64,000 bases of DNA from Natronomonas gomsonensis (GCF_013391635.1 NZ_JACAWU010000002.1:868001-932000); one strand, 5' to 3'. Numbered from the stretch's first letter, positions 17,433-26,527 are shown. Numbers and translations: made by a program. The notes: generated by a model not told the origin, from the letters alone.

Positions 17433-18058
17433 ACACGTTACTGCTCACTGGATACGAACCGTTCGGATCGTACGAGACGAATCCCTCGGCGCGAATCGCA
17501 CACGCCCTCGATGGAGAGACAGTCGGCGAATACACGATCGTTGGTCGTGAGCTGCCTGTTGTCTTCGATGAGGCGTTGCCAATGGTTATCAACGAGATCG
17601 ACGCTCACGCTCCGGATTCGATCCTCTCAACGGGATTGATGCCGGAACGAGAGGCGATCTCCGTCGAACGAGTCGGCATCAACGTCCGAGATGCGGGTGA
17701 TGTTCCGGACAATGCTGAGTGTTCTCCCGTCGATACGCCTGTTGACCGTGATGGGCCGACCGCCTACTTTGCGACAGTCCCTATCAGAGAGCTAGTCGCT
17801 GCGTCGAAAGACGTTGGCGTCCCCGCTCGGGTTTCGAACACTGCAGGAACGCATCTCTGTAACAATATTCTCTACGCTACGCGGCACTACATCGAAACAA
17901 ACGACCTCTCCATCCGGTCGGGGTTTGTTCACGTACCGTTCACACATGACCAGGTTGCCCGCCGTGATGAGGTTTCTCCGAGCATGAGTTACGGTGCGAT
18001 GGAGCGGTCAATCAGGGCAATGCTGAATACGCTCTCATCGGACAGCAACGTGGAGTGA
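17429..18058 (+). CDS. pcp: Pyroglutamyl-peptidase I (pyrrolidone-carboxylate peptidase, family C15)
   Basis: 209 aa, normal length. The enzyme removes N-terminal 5-oxoproline (pyroglutamate) from peptides in the cytoplasm. The full catalytic triad is in place: E80 (AISVERVGIN), C144 (SNTAGTHLCNN) and H168 (GFVHVPFTHD). The opening LLTGYEPFGSYETNPS is also diagnostic. It is translationally coupled to the ABC permease (ATGA overlap) and converges on the creatininase/hydantoinase operon. The released 5-oxoproline would be a substrate for a 5-oxoprolinase-type HyuA/HyuB encoded next door. Confidence 0.94.
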   Translation: MNTLLLTGYEPFGSYETNPSARIAHALDGETVGEYTIVGRELPVVFDEALPMVINEIDAHAPDSILSTGLMPEREAISVERVGINVRDAGDVPDNAECSPVDTPVDRDGPTAYFATVPIRELVAASKDVGVPARVSNTAGTHLCNNILYATRHYIETNDLSIRSGFVHVPFTHDQVARRDEVSPSMSYGAMERSIRAMLNTLSSDSNVE

Positions 18059-18123
18059 TCGTCCCGGCCCGGGAGCCAGGACGTTCTCTCCGAAGTCCCG
18101 GCACCTGAGCGTCGAACCCCACT

Positions 18124-18933
18124 CTACGAACTACTCGCCGAGCGATGTTCGGCAAGCTCGTCGAGGAAGGTGACCGCATCTGTTACGAGCCGTTCGTACA
18201 ACTGCTCTCCCTTCGCTGCTGAGGCGTTCGTCGGATCCCCCACGTGGCCGAGATGTCCTGCCGCTGGATCGTGTCCGCTGCTCGGTGAGAGGATTCGATC
18301 ACCGTTCCCCACGAGATTGTTCGATTGGAACTGTGAGAACGTCTCACTCGTTTCCTTCTCGAACTTCGATTCTCGGACAAGGTCCGGGTAATGGAACTGC
18401 ATGAATGAGGTTTCGAACTCGCCACCATGCATTCCATCTTCGGAGCCACCGTCGCGAAGATCGGTGTGGATCTCAACGCCGAACCGAAGTGGATCAAGTG
18501 TCGCAAAGAACACGTCCGGATGCTCATCTACGAGGCGCTTGCTCGCTGTGTCGATCGCCGTGAGATTCGCGACGCGATGGCCGTTGACGGTGATGATGTT
18601 CTCGAAACCGTGACCGATGAGGCTCTCATAGACATCGACCAGCACTGATGTCGTGGTCTCTGTCGACAGCGAGATCGTCCCTGGGAACTCGAGATGGTGG
18701 CCTGCGTCACCGTATGGGATTGCTGGAGCGACGAGAACGTCGGCGCGTTCGGCGATGCCGTCTCCGAGCGTTTCTGCTTGCATTGCATCGACACCAAGCG
18801 GCAGATGAGGGCCATGCTGCTCGGTCGACCCAATCGGAACGATAACCGTCGGCGACGGTTCATCCTCGAGATACGTCTCCACATCCTCCCACGTCAGCTC
18901 ATTCAATCGATGAGAGATGGCCGGATTACTCAT
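18124..18933 (-). CDS. Creatininase-family amidohydrolase
   Basis: 269 aa. The family hydrolyses cyclic or formylated amides (creatinine, FAPy ribosyl pyrimidines) with two divalent metals. The metal ligands are visible: E38 and H40 (GSTEQHGPH), D49 (GVDAMQ), H119 (VNGHR) and E172 (GMHGGEFETS). The usual NGHGGN is NGHRVAN here, an unusual change beside the ligand. The start is either 18933 or 18939 (MTMSN); both overlap the end of hyuB, so it is the last gene of the hyuA-hyuB operon. The substrate is unknown; creatinine, a lactam or a hydantoin derivative would fit. Confidence 0.88.
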   Translation of the reverse strand: MSNPAISHRLNELTWEDVETYLEDEPSPTVIVPIGSTEQHGPHLPLGVDAMQAETLGDGIAERADVLVAPAIPYGDAGHHLEFPGTISLSTETTTSVLVDVYESLIGHGFENIITVNGHRVANLTAIDTASKRLVDEHPDVFFATLDPLRFGVEIHTDLRDGGSEDGMHGGEFETSFMQFHYPDLVRESKFEKETSETFSQFQSNNLVGNGDRILSPSSGHDPAAGHLGHVGDPTNASAAKGEQLYERLVTDAVTFLDELAEHRSASSS

Positions 18934-20530
18934 CGTCATCACCAGTCTTCCCATCGATTCGGTCTTCGGCACATTCGGCGGCCGACCGTTCCGTCGGGTC
19001 GCCGTAGCCGCCACCGCCCGGTGTTTTGACCGTAACAGTTGACCCAGCATCGATATCAACTGTCGTCTTCGCCGGCACTGGTGACCCGTCAATCAGATTC
19101 GCACCCGTCGTTCCATCCGCCCCGCCGTGGCTGCCCCGTGGTGGGAATTTTCGGCGCTCCGTCAACAGGGATACCGTCGCAGCCGTCTCGACGGTAATCG
19201 AGCGTTCGATACCGAGGCCGCCACGGTGTTTTCCGTCACCGCCACTGCCGTCTCTTAGTTCGTACCGCTCGACACGCATCGGATACTCCGCTTCGAGCGC
19301 TTCAATCGGTGTGTTGAGTGTGTTCGTCATGCCTACTTGGACGCCGTCGATTCCGTCACTGGTTGCACGCCCGCCGAACCCGCCACCAATCGTCTCGTAG
19401 TACGTGAACCCATCGCCGTTTCGGGTCCCGATGATGAGATTGTTCATCGTCCCCTGGCTTTGTGCAGGGACGCGCTCTGGAACCGCCTCTGCAAAGGCAT
19501 CCAGCACCACGTCGGTGACTCGCTGGCTTGTTTCCACGTTCCCGCCGACGACGGCAGCGGGATGGGTCGGATTGAGCAACGAACCTTCGGGAACCCGAAC
19601 CGAAATCGGTTGGTAACAGCCCGCTGTCGGCGGGATATCCGGGTCCGTGACGGCTCGGACGACGAAATACACCGCACTCTTCGCAACGGCCAGCGGTGCG
19701 TTCATATTCCCTGCAACTTGGCTGGATGTTCCAGAGAAATCCACATCGACTGTGGCGTCATCAACCGTTACGGTCACCTCAATTGGAATCTCCTCTTCGG
19801 TCACACCGTCGCCCTCGAGTCGGTCGCTGGCTCGATAAACGCCGTCCGGAATCTCCTCGAGTTCGTTTTCGATGCGCTTTCGCGAGTAGTCGATAACCGC
19901 ATCGAACGCCGCCTCGACCGTCGGCCAGCCGTGTTTCTCGACGAGTTCGCGAACCCGCTCGATAGCGCGGTCGTTCGCTGCGAGTTGCGCACGAATGTCT
20001 GCACGGCGCTCATTCGGGTTCCGAACGTTCGCCAGAACGAGGTCCATCACCTCCGCGTTTATGTTCTCCTCAGAGACGAGTCTCACGACTGGCAACCGAA
20101 GACCTTCCTGATAGATTTCCGTCGCGCCGGCCGGCATACTTCCCGGCGTCATCCCGCCGATATCGCCGTGGTGTGCCCGGGTGACGCCGTACCCGATGAT
20201 TTCTCCCTCCACGTCAATCGGCGCGACGATCGTCACGTCGGGGAGATGGGTCCCGCCCGTAAACGGATCGTTCAAGACGTATGCCTCTCCAGGCACCGGG
20301 TTCCGGTCGCGGACTGCGTAAACCGCTTCGGGCATAGCGCCCAAATGGACTGGGATGTGCTCGGCTTGGGCAACCATCCGGCCGCGTGCATCGAACAAGG
20401 CCGTCGAGCAATCCTGCCGTTCTTTGATGTTCGGAGAATACGCACCGTGGATGAGCACATCCCCCATCTCATCGGCGATTCCCTCTAGCTGATTTCGCAC
20501 GACCTCAAGCGTAACGGCGTCGAGATTCAT
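18926..20530 (-). CDS. hyuB: Hydantoinase / 5-oxoprolinase subunit B (HyuB)
   Basis: 534 aa. HyuB works with HyuA to open hydantoins or 5-oxoproline at the cost of ATP. The N-terminal DAVTLEVVRNQLEGIADEMG, the PGEAYVLNDPFTGGTHLPDV block and the C-terminal SGGDGKHRGGLGIERSI are conserved family features, and the tail TPGGGGYGDP is the usual ending. It begins four bases inside the hyuA stop (ATGA overlap) and ends inside the start of the creatininase-family gene, making a three-gene coupled operon. Confidence 0.93.
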   Translation of the reverse strand: MNLDAVTLEVVRNQLEGIADEMGDVLIHGAYSPNIKERQDCSTALFDARGRMVAQAEHIPVHLGAMPEAVYAVRDRNPVPGEAYVLNDPFTGGTHLPDVTIVAPIDVEGEIIGYGVTRAHHGDIGGMTPGSMPAGATEIYQEGLRLPVVRLVSEENINAEVMDLVLANVRNPNERRADIRAQLAANDRAIERVRELVEKHGWPTVEAAFDAVIDYSRKRIENELEEIPDGVYRASDRLEGDGVTEEEIPIEVTVTVDDATVDVDFSGTSSQVAGNMNAPLAVAKSAVYFVVRAVTDPDIPPTAGCYQPISVRVPEGSLLNPTHPAAVVGGNVETSQRVTDVVLDAFAEAVPERVPAQSQGTMNNLIIGTRNGDGFTYYETIGGGFGGRATSDGIDGVQVGMTNTLNTPIEALEAEYPMRVERYELRDGSGGDGKHRGGLGIERSITVETAATVSLLTERRKFPPRGSHGGADGTTGANLIDGSPVPAKTTVDIDAGSTVTVKTPGGGGYGDPTERSAAECAEDRIDGKTGDDDE

Positions 20531-22533
20531 CGTGTCTCACCTCGCTCGAGCACGAGCCCGCCATCGTCGTGCACTGAACCGGACCATCCGGGCGGCACGA
20601 CGGCCGTACTTTCGTTGTCTTCGAGAACTGCAGGCCCGGTAATCGACGTCCCGACCTGAACCGTATCTCGATTCCAGATGGAAACATCGTAACGTTCGCC
20701 ATCGAAATATCCGTCACGGGTGCCGACACTGGAGCTGTCCGTTCCCTCGTACTGCGTTGGTGGAGATTCGTGTTCGACACGGGCGGAGACCCCGAGCGTG
20801 ACTAACTCGACCGGCTCGTCCATCCGATATCCGTAGGCCTGTTCGTGAGCCGCACCGAATCGAGTCGCGACGGCGTCCAAGTTAACGGGGTCGGTAACGT
20901 CGATAGCTAACTCGAAACTCTGTCCCGCATACCGGAGTTCGGCTGTTCGTTCGACAATTGGGGTACCGGTGGTTTCGACATCGTCTAGCACTTCATCGGT
21001 CAGTGCTTCGTATATCGACTCGAGTCGAGAGACGTCTGCGTCGTCGAGCAGTGTTCGATGCGTTCGCATTCTGTCGTGTTTCTCGTCGGCACCCAACAGG
21101 CCAAAGGCGGACAACACACCACCTGCCAGTGGGATGATGACCCGGTCCATCTCTAGACGATCTGCCAGCGCAGCGGCGTGCATCGGTCCAGCGCCCCCGA
21201 AGGCGACCAATCCGAACTCCCGCGGGTCGTGGCCTCGCTCGACGGTGACCGACCGAATCGCGCGTGTCATCTTCGCATTGGCAACGCGGTACACGCCTGC
21301 TGCAGCCTCCAGTGCCGAATCGAGTCCCGCTTCATCAGCTAACGAAGCCAAGGCCTCGCGGGCGGCATCGACATCGAGCGAGACCTCGCCACCGAGAGCT
21401 GCGTCTTCCCCGATGTATCCGAGGACCACGTTCGCATCCGTAACCGTCGGTTTCGTTCCGCCACGTCCGTAACACGCTGGACCGGGTTGGGCACCGGACG
21501 ACTCGGGCCCGACGCGCAATGCGCCCCCGGCGTCGACCCAGGCGATGCTTCCGCCACCGGAGCCCACGGTCGTCACATCGACCATCGGCGTCGCGATAGG
21601 GTGGCCGCCTATCTCGGCCGACGTCGTCCGTGCAACGTCGCCGTCACGAACAAGACTCACATCGCTCGAGGTTCCGCCCATATCGAACGTCACGAGTCCG
21701 TTAAGACCGGCCGCCGATATCGCTGATTCTGCACTGGCTGCGGCACCAACCACACCCGCCGCAGGCCCCGAAAGGACCGTCGTTACCGCATGTTCACGAA
21801 CTGTTTCGGGGTCAGCGATACCGCCGTTGGACTGCATCACACGCGGCTCTGGAACGCCGAGGGTTTCTGCTTCGCTTGTGACCCGCCCCAGATACGAATC
21901 GATTGCAGGCCGAACGTAGGCGTTCACAACTGTCGTTGAAGTCCGTTCATACTCGCGGAATGCGGGGAGGATCTCGTGCGACGCGGATACTGGTATATCG
22001 AACTGGTCGCGAAGGCGCTCTGCAATACCTGACTCATTGGAGGGGTCAGCGTAGGAGTGCAACAGAGAGACAGCGATGCTTTCTGCCGACGCAAGCTGGT
22101 CGCTCAATTCGTCGACGGCTGCAAGATCGACCTCTTGCTTGACGCCTTCGGGGGTTGTTCGCTCGTCGAGTTCGAACCGGCGTCGACGTGGGACTAACGG
22201 TTCGGTACGCTCGGCCGAAAGGTCGTACAAATCCGGACGAGTCTGTCGTCCGATTTCAAGCACGTCCCGGAAGCCTTCCGTCGTCACCAGCGCCGTCTTT
22301 GCTCCGTCACCTTCCAGTAGCGCGTTCACCGATACCGTCATCGCGTGTGTGAACACCTCGATATCTTCGACGTCGAGTTCGGCCTTCTGACACGCTTTTT
22401 GGATTCCAGTAAACACCCCCTCACTTTGGTCTGCCGTAGAGGGAACTTTCGCTGTCGTCAAGCCATCCGCTGTCGCTAACACCACGTCAGTGAACGTCCC
22501 TCCGACGTCGACGCCGACGTGTGGGGTAGTCAC
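20527..22533 (-). CDS. hyuA: Hydantoinase / 5-oxoprolinase ATP-binding subunit A (HyuA)
   Basis: 668 aa. HyuA carries the ASKHA-type ATP fold that phosphorylates the cyclic amide: GVDVGGTFTDVVL near residues 6-18, AMTVSVNALLEGDGAKTALVTT, FDMGGTSSDVSLV, and YGRGGTKPTVTDANVVLG. Members hydrolyse N-methylhydantoin, hydantoin or 5-oxoproline; sequence alone does not decide. The start is GTG at 22533 with a strong SD-like GGAGGTG nine bases before it, which settles the start. It follows the RHH regulator gene on the same strand after 129 bases. Confidence 0.93.
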   Translation of the reverse strand: MTTPHVGVDVGGTFTDVVLATADGLTTAKVPSTADQSEGVFTGIQKACQKAELDVEDIEVFTHAMTVSVNALLEGDGAKTALVTTEGFRDVLEIGRQTRPDLYDLSAERTEPLVPRRRRFELDERTTPEGVKQEVDLAAVDELSDQLASAESIAVSLLHSYADPSNESGIAERLRDQFDIPVSASHEILPAFREYERTSTTVVNAYVRPAIDSYLGRVTSEAETLGVPEPRVMQSNGGIADPETVREHAVTTVLSGPAAGVVGAAASAESAISAAGLNGLVTFDMGGTSSDVSLVRDGDVARTTSAEIGGHPIATPMVDVTTVGSGGGSIAWVDAGGALRVGPESSGAQPGPACYGRGGTKPTVTDANVVLGYIGEDAALGGEVSLDVDAAREALASLADEAGLDSALEAAAGVYRVANAKMTRAIRSVTVERGHDPREFGLVAFGGAGPMHAAALADRLEMDRVIIPLAGGVLSAFGLLGADEKHDRMRTHRTLLDDADVSRLESIYEALTDEVLDDVETTGTPIVERTAELRYAGQSFELAIDVTDPVNLDAVATRFGAAHEQAYGYRMDEPVELVTLGVSARVEHESPPTQYEGTDSSSVGTRDGYFDGERYDVSIWNRDTVQVGTSITGPAVLEDNESTAVVPPGWSGSVHDDGGLVLERGETR

Positions 22534-22662
22534 GTCAACACACCTCCGACTTGGTTGGAGTCGTTATCTGGTCGTGCATTTGTCTCTTGTTCACACTCAG
22601 CAGTAGAATCTGCAAAAACGTTGTTAAGAGGGACGCCATCTCTCGTATGAATCGATATGAAT

Positions 22663-23217
22663 TCAGTCGTCGGTGGGGAATTCTTTGAATATGACCTTCG
22701 AGACGCCCTCCTCGATTTCGAGTTCGAACGGCAATCCGGCCGTGCTCTCCTGTACGAACCGCGTCATGAACCAGCGGAGTTGCTGAGACGGGAACACGAC
22801 ATGGTAGGTGTTCTCGTCCGTTTCACGAACCGTGAGAAACCCGCAGACAGAGAGCCAATCGAGCAGTTCTTCTAAACTGGTAAAACGGTCCTGGTACTCT
22901 GCTGCGTGAAAGCGGGCTACCTGGTCGATTGCTTCAACGAACTCGGGATCAGGGTCGTCGATGTCTTCGATTGCGTATTCCAGGAGACAATGTAGGAAGT
23001 CGATATCGAGCAGGACGTGTTCACCGCTCGCGAGCATCTTGTGGTACTCCTCCAGTGTACCGCTTACGTCCGTACTCGCCGCCTGGAAGTTCGCCGCATA
23101 GAACACGAGGGCACGTCGAACGAGTTCGCTTTGCCCTTTTCCAGTTCGATTGACGAGGTCGTCCAGAGATTTTCGTGAGTTCTCGTCTAGAGAGACGGTG
23201 AGTCGGTCGCTGACCAT
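22663..23217 (-). CDS. Ribbon-helix-helix transcriptional regulator with C-terminal helical domain
   Basis: 184 aa. The N-terminal RLTVSLDENSRKSLDDLVNRTGKGQSELVRRALVFY (residues 5-40) is a ribbon-helix-helix DNA-binding domain. The rest is an acidic helical domain with no recognised family, typical of haloarchaeal RHH proteins that may sense a ligand. It lies directly upstream of hyuA on the same strand and is the only regulator in the 13.3-23.2 kb cluster, so it is the best candidate to control the ABC importer and hydantoinase genes (inference from position). Confidence 0.85.
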   Translation of the reverse strand: MVSDRLTVSLDENSRKSLDDLVNRTGKGQSELVRRALVFYAANFQAASTDVSGTLEEYHKMLASGEHVLLDIDFLHCLLEYAIEDIDDPDPEFVEAIDQVARFHAAEYQDRFTSLEELLDWLSVCGFLTVRETDENTYHVVFPSQQLRWFMTRFVQESTAGLPFELEIEEGVSKVIFKEFPTDD

Positions 23218-23462
23218 ACGTAGCCCACGAGTTCAAGCACCGAATATGTCACGTACCGCGCGGGACCGCTGGTTGCTTCTATCATTCGCCTTCGCAGGGA
23301 GTCACCGCATCTGAACGCTCCCGTCGAAGGTGTAGGCACATAGGTACTCGCCGATCCTGCTTTCTATGAGACCTGCCGAGAGTAAACTATCCAGGACCAA
23401 CCCGGAGTTGGCTGCAGGAATTATATATGCGAGTCGGACAACGTTGACTCAGATACGAAACG

Positions 23463-24707
23463 ATGGTGATGCTGCTAACCGTCGTCGGAATCGTTGTCGC
23501 CGTATTCGTCGGGTTCAACATAGGGGGCTCATCGACGGGCGTGGCGTTCGGTCCGGCAGTCGGCTCGCGGCTCGTTCGGAAGACGACCGCAGCGGGCTTG
23601 TTCATCGGATTCGCCTTTTTCGGTGCGTGGACCGTCGGTCGGAACGTCATCGCGACGATGAGCAGCAGTATCGTGCCGGCAACCCAGTTCACCCCCGCTG
23701 CAAGCGTTGCCGTCCTGTTTTTCACAGGCGCGTCGTTGTTCATCTCGAATCTCTATGGCGTTCCAGCCTCTACCTCGATGACGGCTGTTGGCGCCATCGT
23801 CGGATTGGGCCTCGCCTCCGGCACGCTCAATCAGGCGCTTATGTTCGTTATCGTCTCGGCGTGGATCGCCGCACCGCTGTTGAGCTTTCTTATCGGGTTC
23901 GTGGTCGGACGCTACGTCTACCCGTATCTCGACCGGTACATCGCGTTCACGACGTTCAACCTCCACTTCATCCAACTCGACCGATCGGGGACGATTCCGC
24001 GTCCGTACGTGAATGTGAACGCCTCACCACAGGATATCGTCGGGTCACTTTCGGTAGTCATTATCGCCTGCTATATGGCGTTCTCGGCAGGGGCGTCGAA
24101 TGCGGCGAACGCCGTGGCTCCCCTCGTCGGTGCGGGTGGATCGCTCACCGTCGATCAGGGCGTCCTGCTCGCGGTGGCAGCGTTCGGGTTGGGGAGTTTC
24201 ACGATCGCCCGTCGCACGCTGGAGACGGTTGGAAGCAACATTACGGAACTACCGATTCTCGCGTCACTGATCGTCTCCGTGGTCGGTGGGACCGTAATCA
24301 CGATTCTCTCCTATTTCGGCATTCCCGCGAGTCTCGCGGTAAGTACGACGTCGACGATCATCGGACTCGGGTGGGGTCGGTCGAGCCGAGCGGCGACACT
24401 GGCGGAGCTAGCGACGCCAACACCCGAGCGGCCGGACGTGGAACTCGCGACAGGAGCCTTAGTCACCTCACGCGCCGAGGACGCTCCCGCCGGCCCGACC
24501 ATCGGGGATATTGCTCGACAGGAGAAACCGGCAGAAAAGTCGGAGGAGATCCCGGACGTCCCGGCCGTCGGCGCGGAGGGACCGGCGGACCTCGACGAGC
24601 GGAGTCTCTTCGATCCGAAAGCGGCCAAGCGTATCGTAACGATGTGGGTGTTGACGCCGTCACTGGCGATTGTCACCTCCTATCCAGTGTTCGTGTTTCT
24701 GCTGTGA
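23463..24707 (+). CDS. PiT-family inorganic phosphate transporter
   Basis: 414 aa, about ten hydrophobic segments in two repeated halves. The second-half signature SAGASNAANAVAPLVG (around residues 212-228) is the PiT GANDxANA motif. The first-half copy has diverged to GGSSTGVAFGPAVGS. An acidic, Ala/Pro/Glu-rich cytoplasmic loop of about 85 residues (about 307-390) precedes the last helix. The family imports phosphate by symport with H+ or Na+. An AT-rich element AATTATATATG at 23418-23428 lies some 35-45 bases upstream. It is divergent from the RHH gene. Confidence 0.88.
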   Translation: MVMLLTVVGIVVAVFVGFNIGGSSTGVAFGPAVGSRLVRKTTAAGLFIGFAFFGAWTVGRNVIATMSSSIVPATQFTPAASVAVLFFTGASLFISNLYGVPASTSMTAVGAIVGLGLASGTLNQALMFVIVSAWIAAPLLSFLIGFVVGRYVYPYLDRYIAFTTFNLHFIQLDRSGTIPRPYVNVNASPQDIVGSLSVVIIACYMAFSAGASNAANAVAPLVGAGGSLTVDQGVLLAVAAFGLGSFTIARRTLETVGSNITELPILASLIVSVVGGTVITILSYFGIPASLAVSTTSTIIGLGWGRSSRAATLAELATPTPERPDVELATGALVTSRAEDAPAGPTIGDIARQEKPAEKSEEIPDVPAVGAEGPADLDERSLFDPKAAKRIVTMWVLTPSLAIVTSYPVFVFLL

Positions 24708-24780
24708 ACGCCGAACGCCACCGCACCGATGGCTTTCGAGACCCGACATCCGTCCGTCAGGTCAACCGACCGAGAATCGG

Positions 24781-24787
24781 TTTTAAG
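24781..24787 (+). promoter_or_regulatory. Box A for the acetamidase/formamidase gene
   Basis: GGTTTTAAGC lies about 30 bases before the ATG at 24815, as expected for a transcript with little or no leader. Confidence 0.55.
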
Positions 24788-24814
24788 CTTGGGACCAACT
24801 AACACACTAGGGCG

Positions 24815-26119
24815 ATGTCTCAGCAAGTCCAGAAAGAACTCGAAGTAGACCAGTATACACTCGGTCTCGTCGGTCCCGACCAGGAGTGGGCGGGCACGGT
24901 CGCCGACGGCGGTACCATTCGAACGCACACCCCACCGGCCTGCTGGGGACCGATGATTACGCCGGAGTTCCGCGGCGGCCACGAAGTCACACGTCCGATT
25001 CGCGTCGAGAACGCCGAACCCGGGGACGCTCTCGTGGTCCGTATCAAAGACGTCGAGGTGACCAGCGTCGCGACCAGCACCGGTAGCATGGCCGAACGCG
25101 AGGGGGCCTTCGGTGACGACCCGTTCGTCGACCACGTCTGTCCGGAATGCGGGACGGAGTGGCCCGACAGCGTCGTCGAGGGAACCGGCGAGGACGCAAT
25201 CCGGTGTGCCGAATGTGGCGCCAACGCCTCGTCGTTCGGCTTCGAGTTCGGCTACACCGTCGCCTTCGACGAGGACCGCTCGGTCGGCCTCACTGTCGGT
25301 TCCGATGGGGCCGACGACCTCGCCAACCGCGCCCACGAGGCGATGGCGTTGCCGGAGAACTCTCGCCAGCATCCGATTCTGTTGTACAAGCCCGACGGGA
25401 TTCCGGGCACGCTCGGCCACCTCCGGCCGTTCATCGGGAACATCGGAACGACGCCGTCGCGAGAACTCCCGGACTCCCACAACGCCGGCGACTTCGGGCA
25501 GTTCCTCATCGGCGCCGACCACGACTGGGGACTGCCCGACGAAGATGCCCTCGCCGACCGGACCGACGGCCACATGGACTCCAACGACGTCCGGCCCGGC
25601 GCGACGCTCATCTGTCCGGTGAAAATCGATGGCGCAGGCCTCTACGTCGGCGACCTCCATGCCAACCAGGGCGACGGCGAACTCTCATTGCACACGACGG
25701 ACGTTAGCGGCCGGACCGAACTCGAAGTCGAGGTCATCAAGGGCCTCGATATCGACGGGCCACTGCTGCTTCCGAACGAATCGGACCTGCCGGATATTGC
25801 GAGGCCCTACACGGACGCCGAACGCGAGGCCGGCGACACCCTCGCCGACGAGTACAGCGTCGACGAGGTGCACGATGCGGCACCGATTCAGATTATCGGC
25901 AGCGGTGCGACCATCAACGACGCGACGGATAACGCGTTCGAACGAGCGGGCACCCTCTTCGGCATGACCGAAGGGGAAGTCCGCGCTCGCTGTACGTTCT
26001 CGGGCGGCGTCGAAATCGCTCGCCTCCCCGGCGTCGTACAGTTGTCGATGCTGGCGCCGACCGACCTCCTCGAGCAGTGCGGCCTCGAGGAGGCCGTTCG
26101 AAACCACTACGGCCTGTAG
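24815..26119 (+). CDS. Acetamidase/formamidase family protein with inserted zinc-ribbon-like segment
   Basis: 434 aa. The family releases ammonia from formamide or acetamide. Conserved blocks include HTPPACWGP (38-46), GDLHANQGDGELS and GVVQLSMLAPTDLLEQ. Residues 109-134 hold two Cys pairs (C109/C112 in CPECGTEWP and C131/C134 in CAECGANAS), a zinc-ribbon-like insertion between catalytic-core segments. The second family member, at 60879, is much shorter (322 aa) and lacks it. The gene is preceded by a box A and followed by the convergent ubiquitin-like gene. Its place beside the cyclic-amide island could indicate a shared role in nitrogen recovery (inference). Confidence 0.9.
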   Translation: MSQQVQKELEVDQYTLGLVGPDQEWAGTVADGGTIRTHTPPACWGPMITPEFRGGHEVTRPIRVENAEPGDALVVRIKDVEVTSVATSTGSMAEREGAFGDDPFVDHVCPECGTEWPDSVVEGTGEDAIRCAECGANASSFGFEFGYTVAFDEDRSVGLTVGSDGADDLANRAHEAMALPENSRQHPILLYKPDGIPGTLGHLRPFIGNIGTTPSRELPDSHNAGDFGQFLIGADHDWGLPDEDALADRTDGHMDSNDVRPGATLICPVKIDGAGLYVGDLHANQGDGELSLHTTDVSGRTELEVEVIKGLDIDGPLLLPNESDLPDIARPYTDAEREAGDTLADEYSVDEVHDAAPIQIIGSGATINDATDNAFERAGTLFGMTEGEVRARCTFSGGVEIARLPGVVQLSMLAPTDLLEQCGLEEAVRNHYGL

Positions 26120-26148
26120 ACGAGAGGTGTACGGTCCCCTGCAAATCC

Positions 26149-26424
26149 TTAGCTCTCGTCTTTCGCGCCGCCCTGCATCGCGGGAAAGAGCTGTACTGTC
26201 GCATCCGACGGACAGTCGTCGCCGAGGTCGGCACGCTCGCCGTCGACCATGACGCGGACGCTCGGCCGGACCTCGCCGGCGTCGTCCAAGATATCCGAGC
26301 GAGCGCGGGGATAGGCGTCGATGAACGCGGTGAGTACGTTCGCGACCGTCTCGGGGCTGACATCGAGTTCGACGGTCTTGCTGCCCGTCGCTGCACGGAG
26401 TTCCCCGTAGACCGTGACGTTCAT
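26149..26424 (-). CDS. Ubiquitin-like MoaD/ThiS-family protein with residues after the Gly-Gly
   Basis: 91 aa with a beta-grasp pattern: MNVTVYGELR, TVELDVSPETVANVLTAFIDAYP, VRVMVDGER and a final ATVQLFPAMQGG. These match MoaD and the haloarchaeal small archaeal modifier proteins (SAMPs), which act as sulfur carriers or protein tags after C-terminal activation by an E1-like enzyme. Here the Gly-Gly (85-86) is followed by AKDES, whereas active MoaD/SAMPs normally end at Gly-Gly. Either a protease trims the tail or the protein is not conjugated. The Met at 26424 starts the first beta strand; the open upstream part is discarded. Confidence 0.85.
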   Translation of the reverse strand: MNVTVYGELRAATGSKTVELDVSPETVANVLTAFIDAYPRARSDILDDAGEVRPSVRVMVDGERADLGDDCPSDATVQLFPAMQGGAKDES

Positions 26425-26527
26425 ACGACCACGTAGAACGGCGACGGAGATGAAATCTGCCTCGTTGCTATCATCGCCGGTTCCACCGGCCATAATTTGA
26501 AGCCAGTTCTGTCCGCATGGCCTTACA

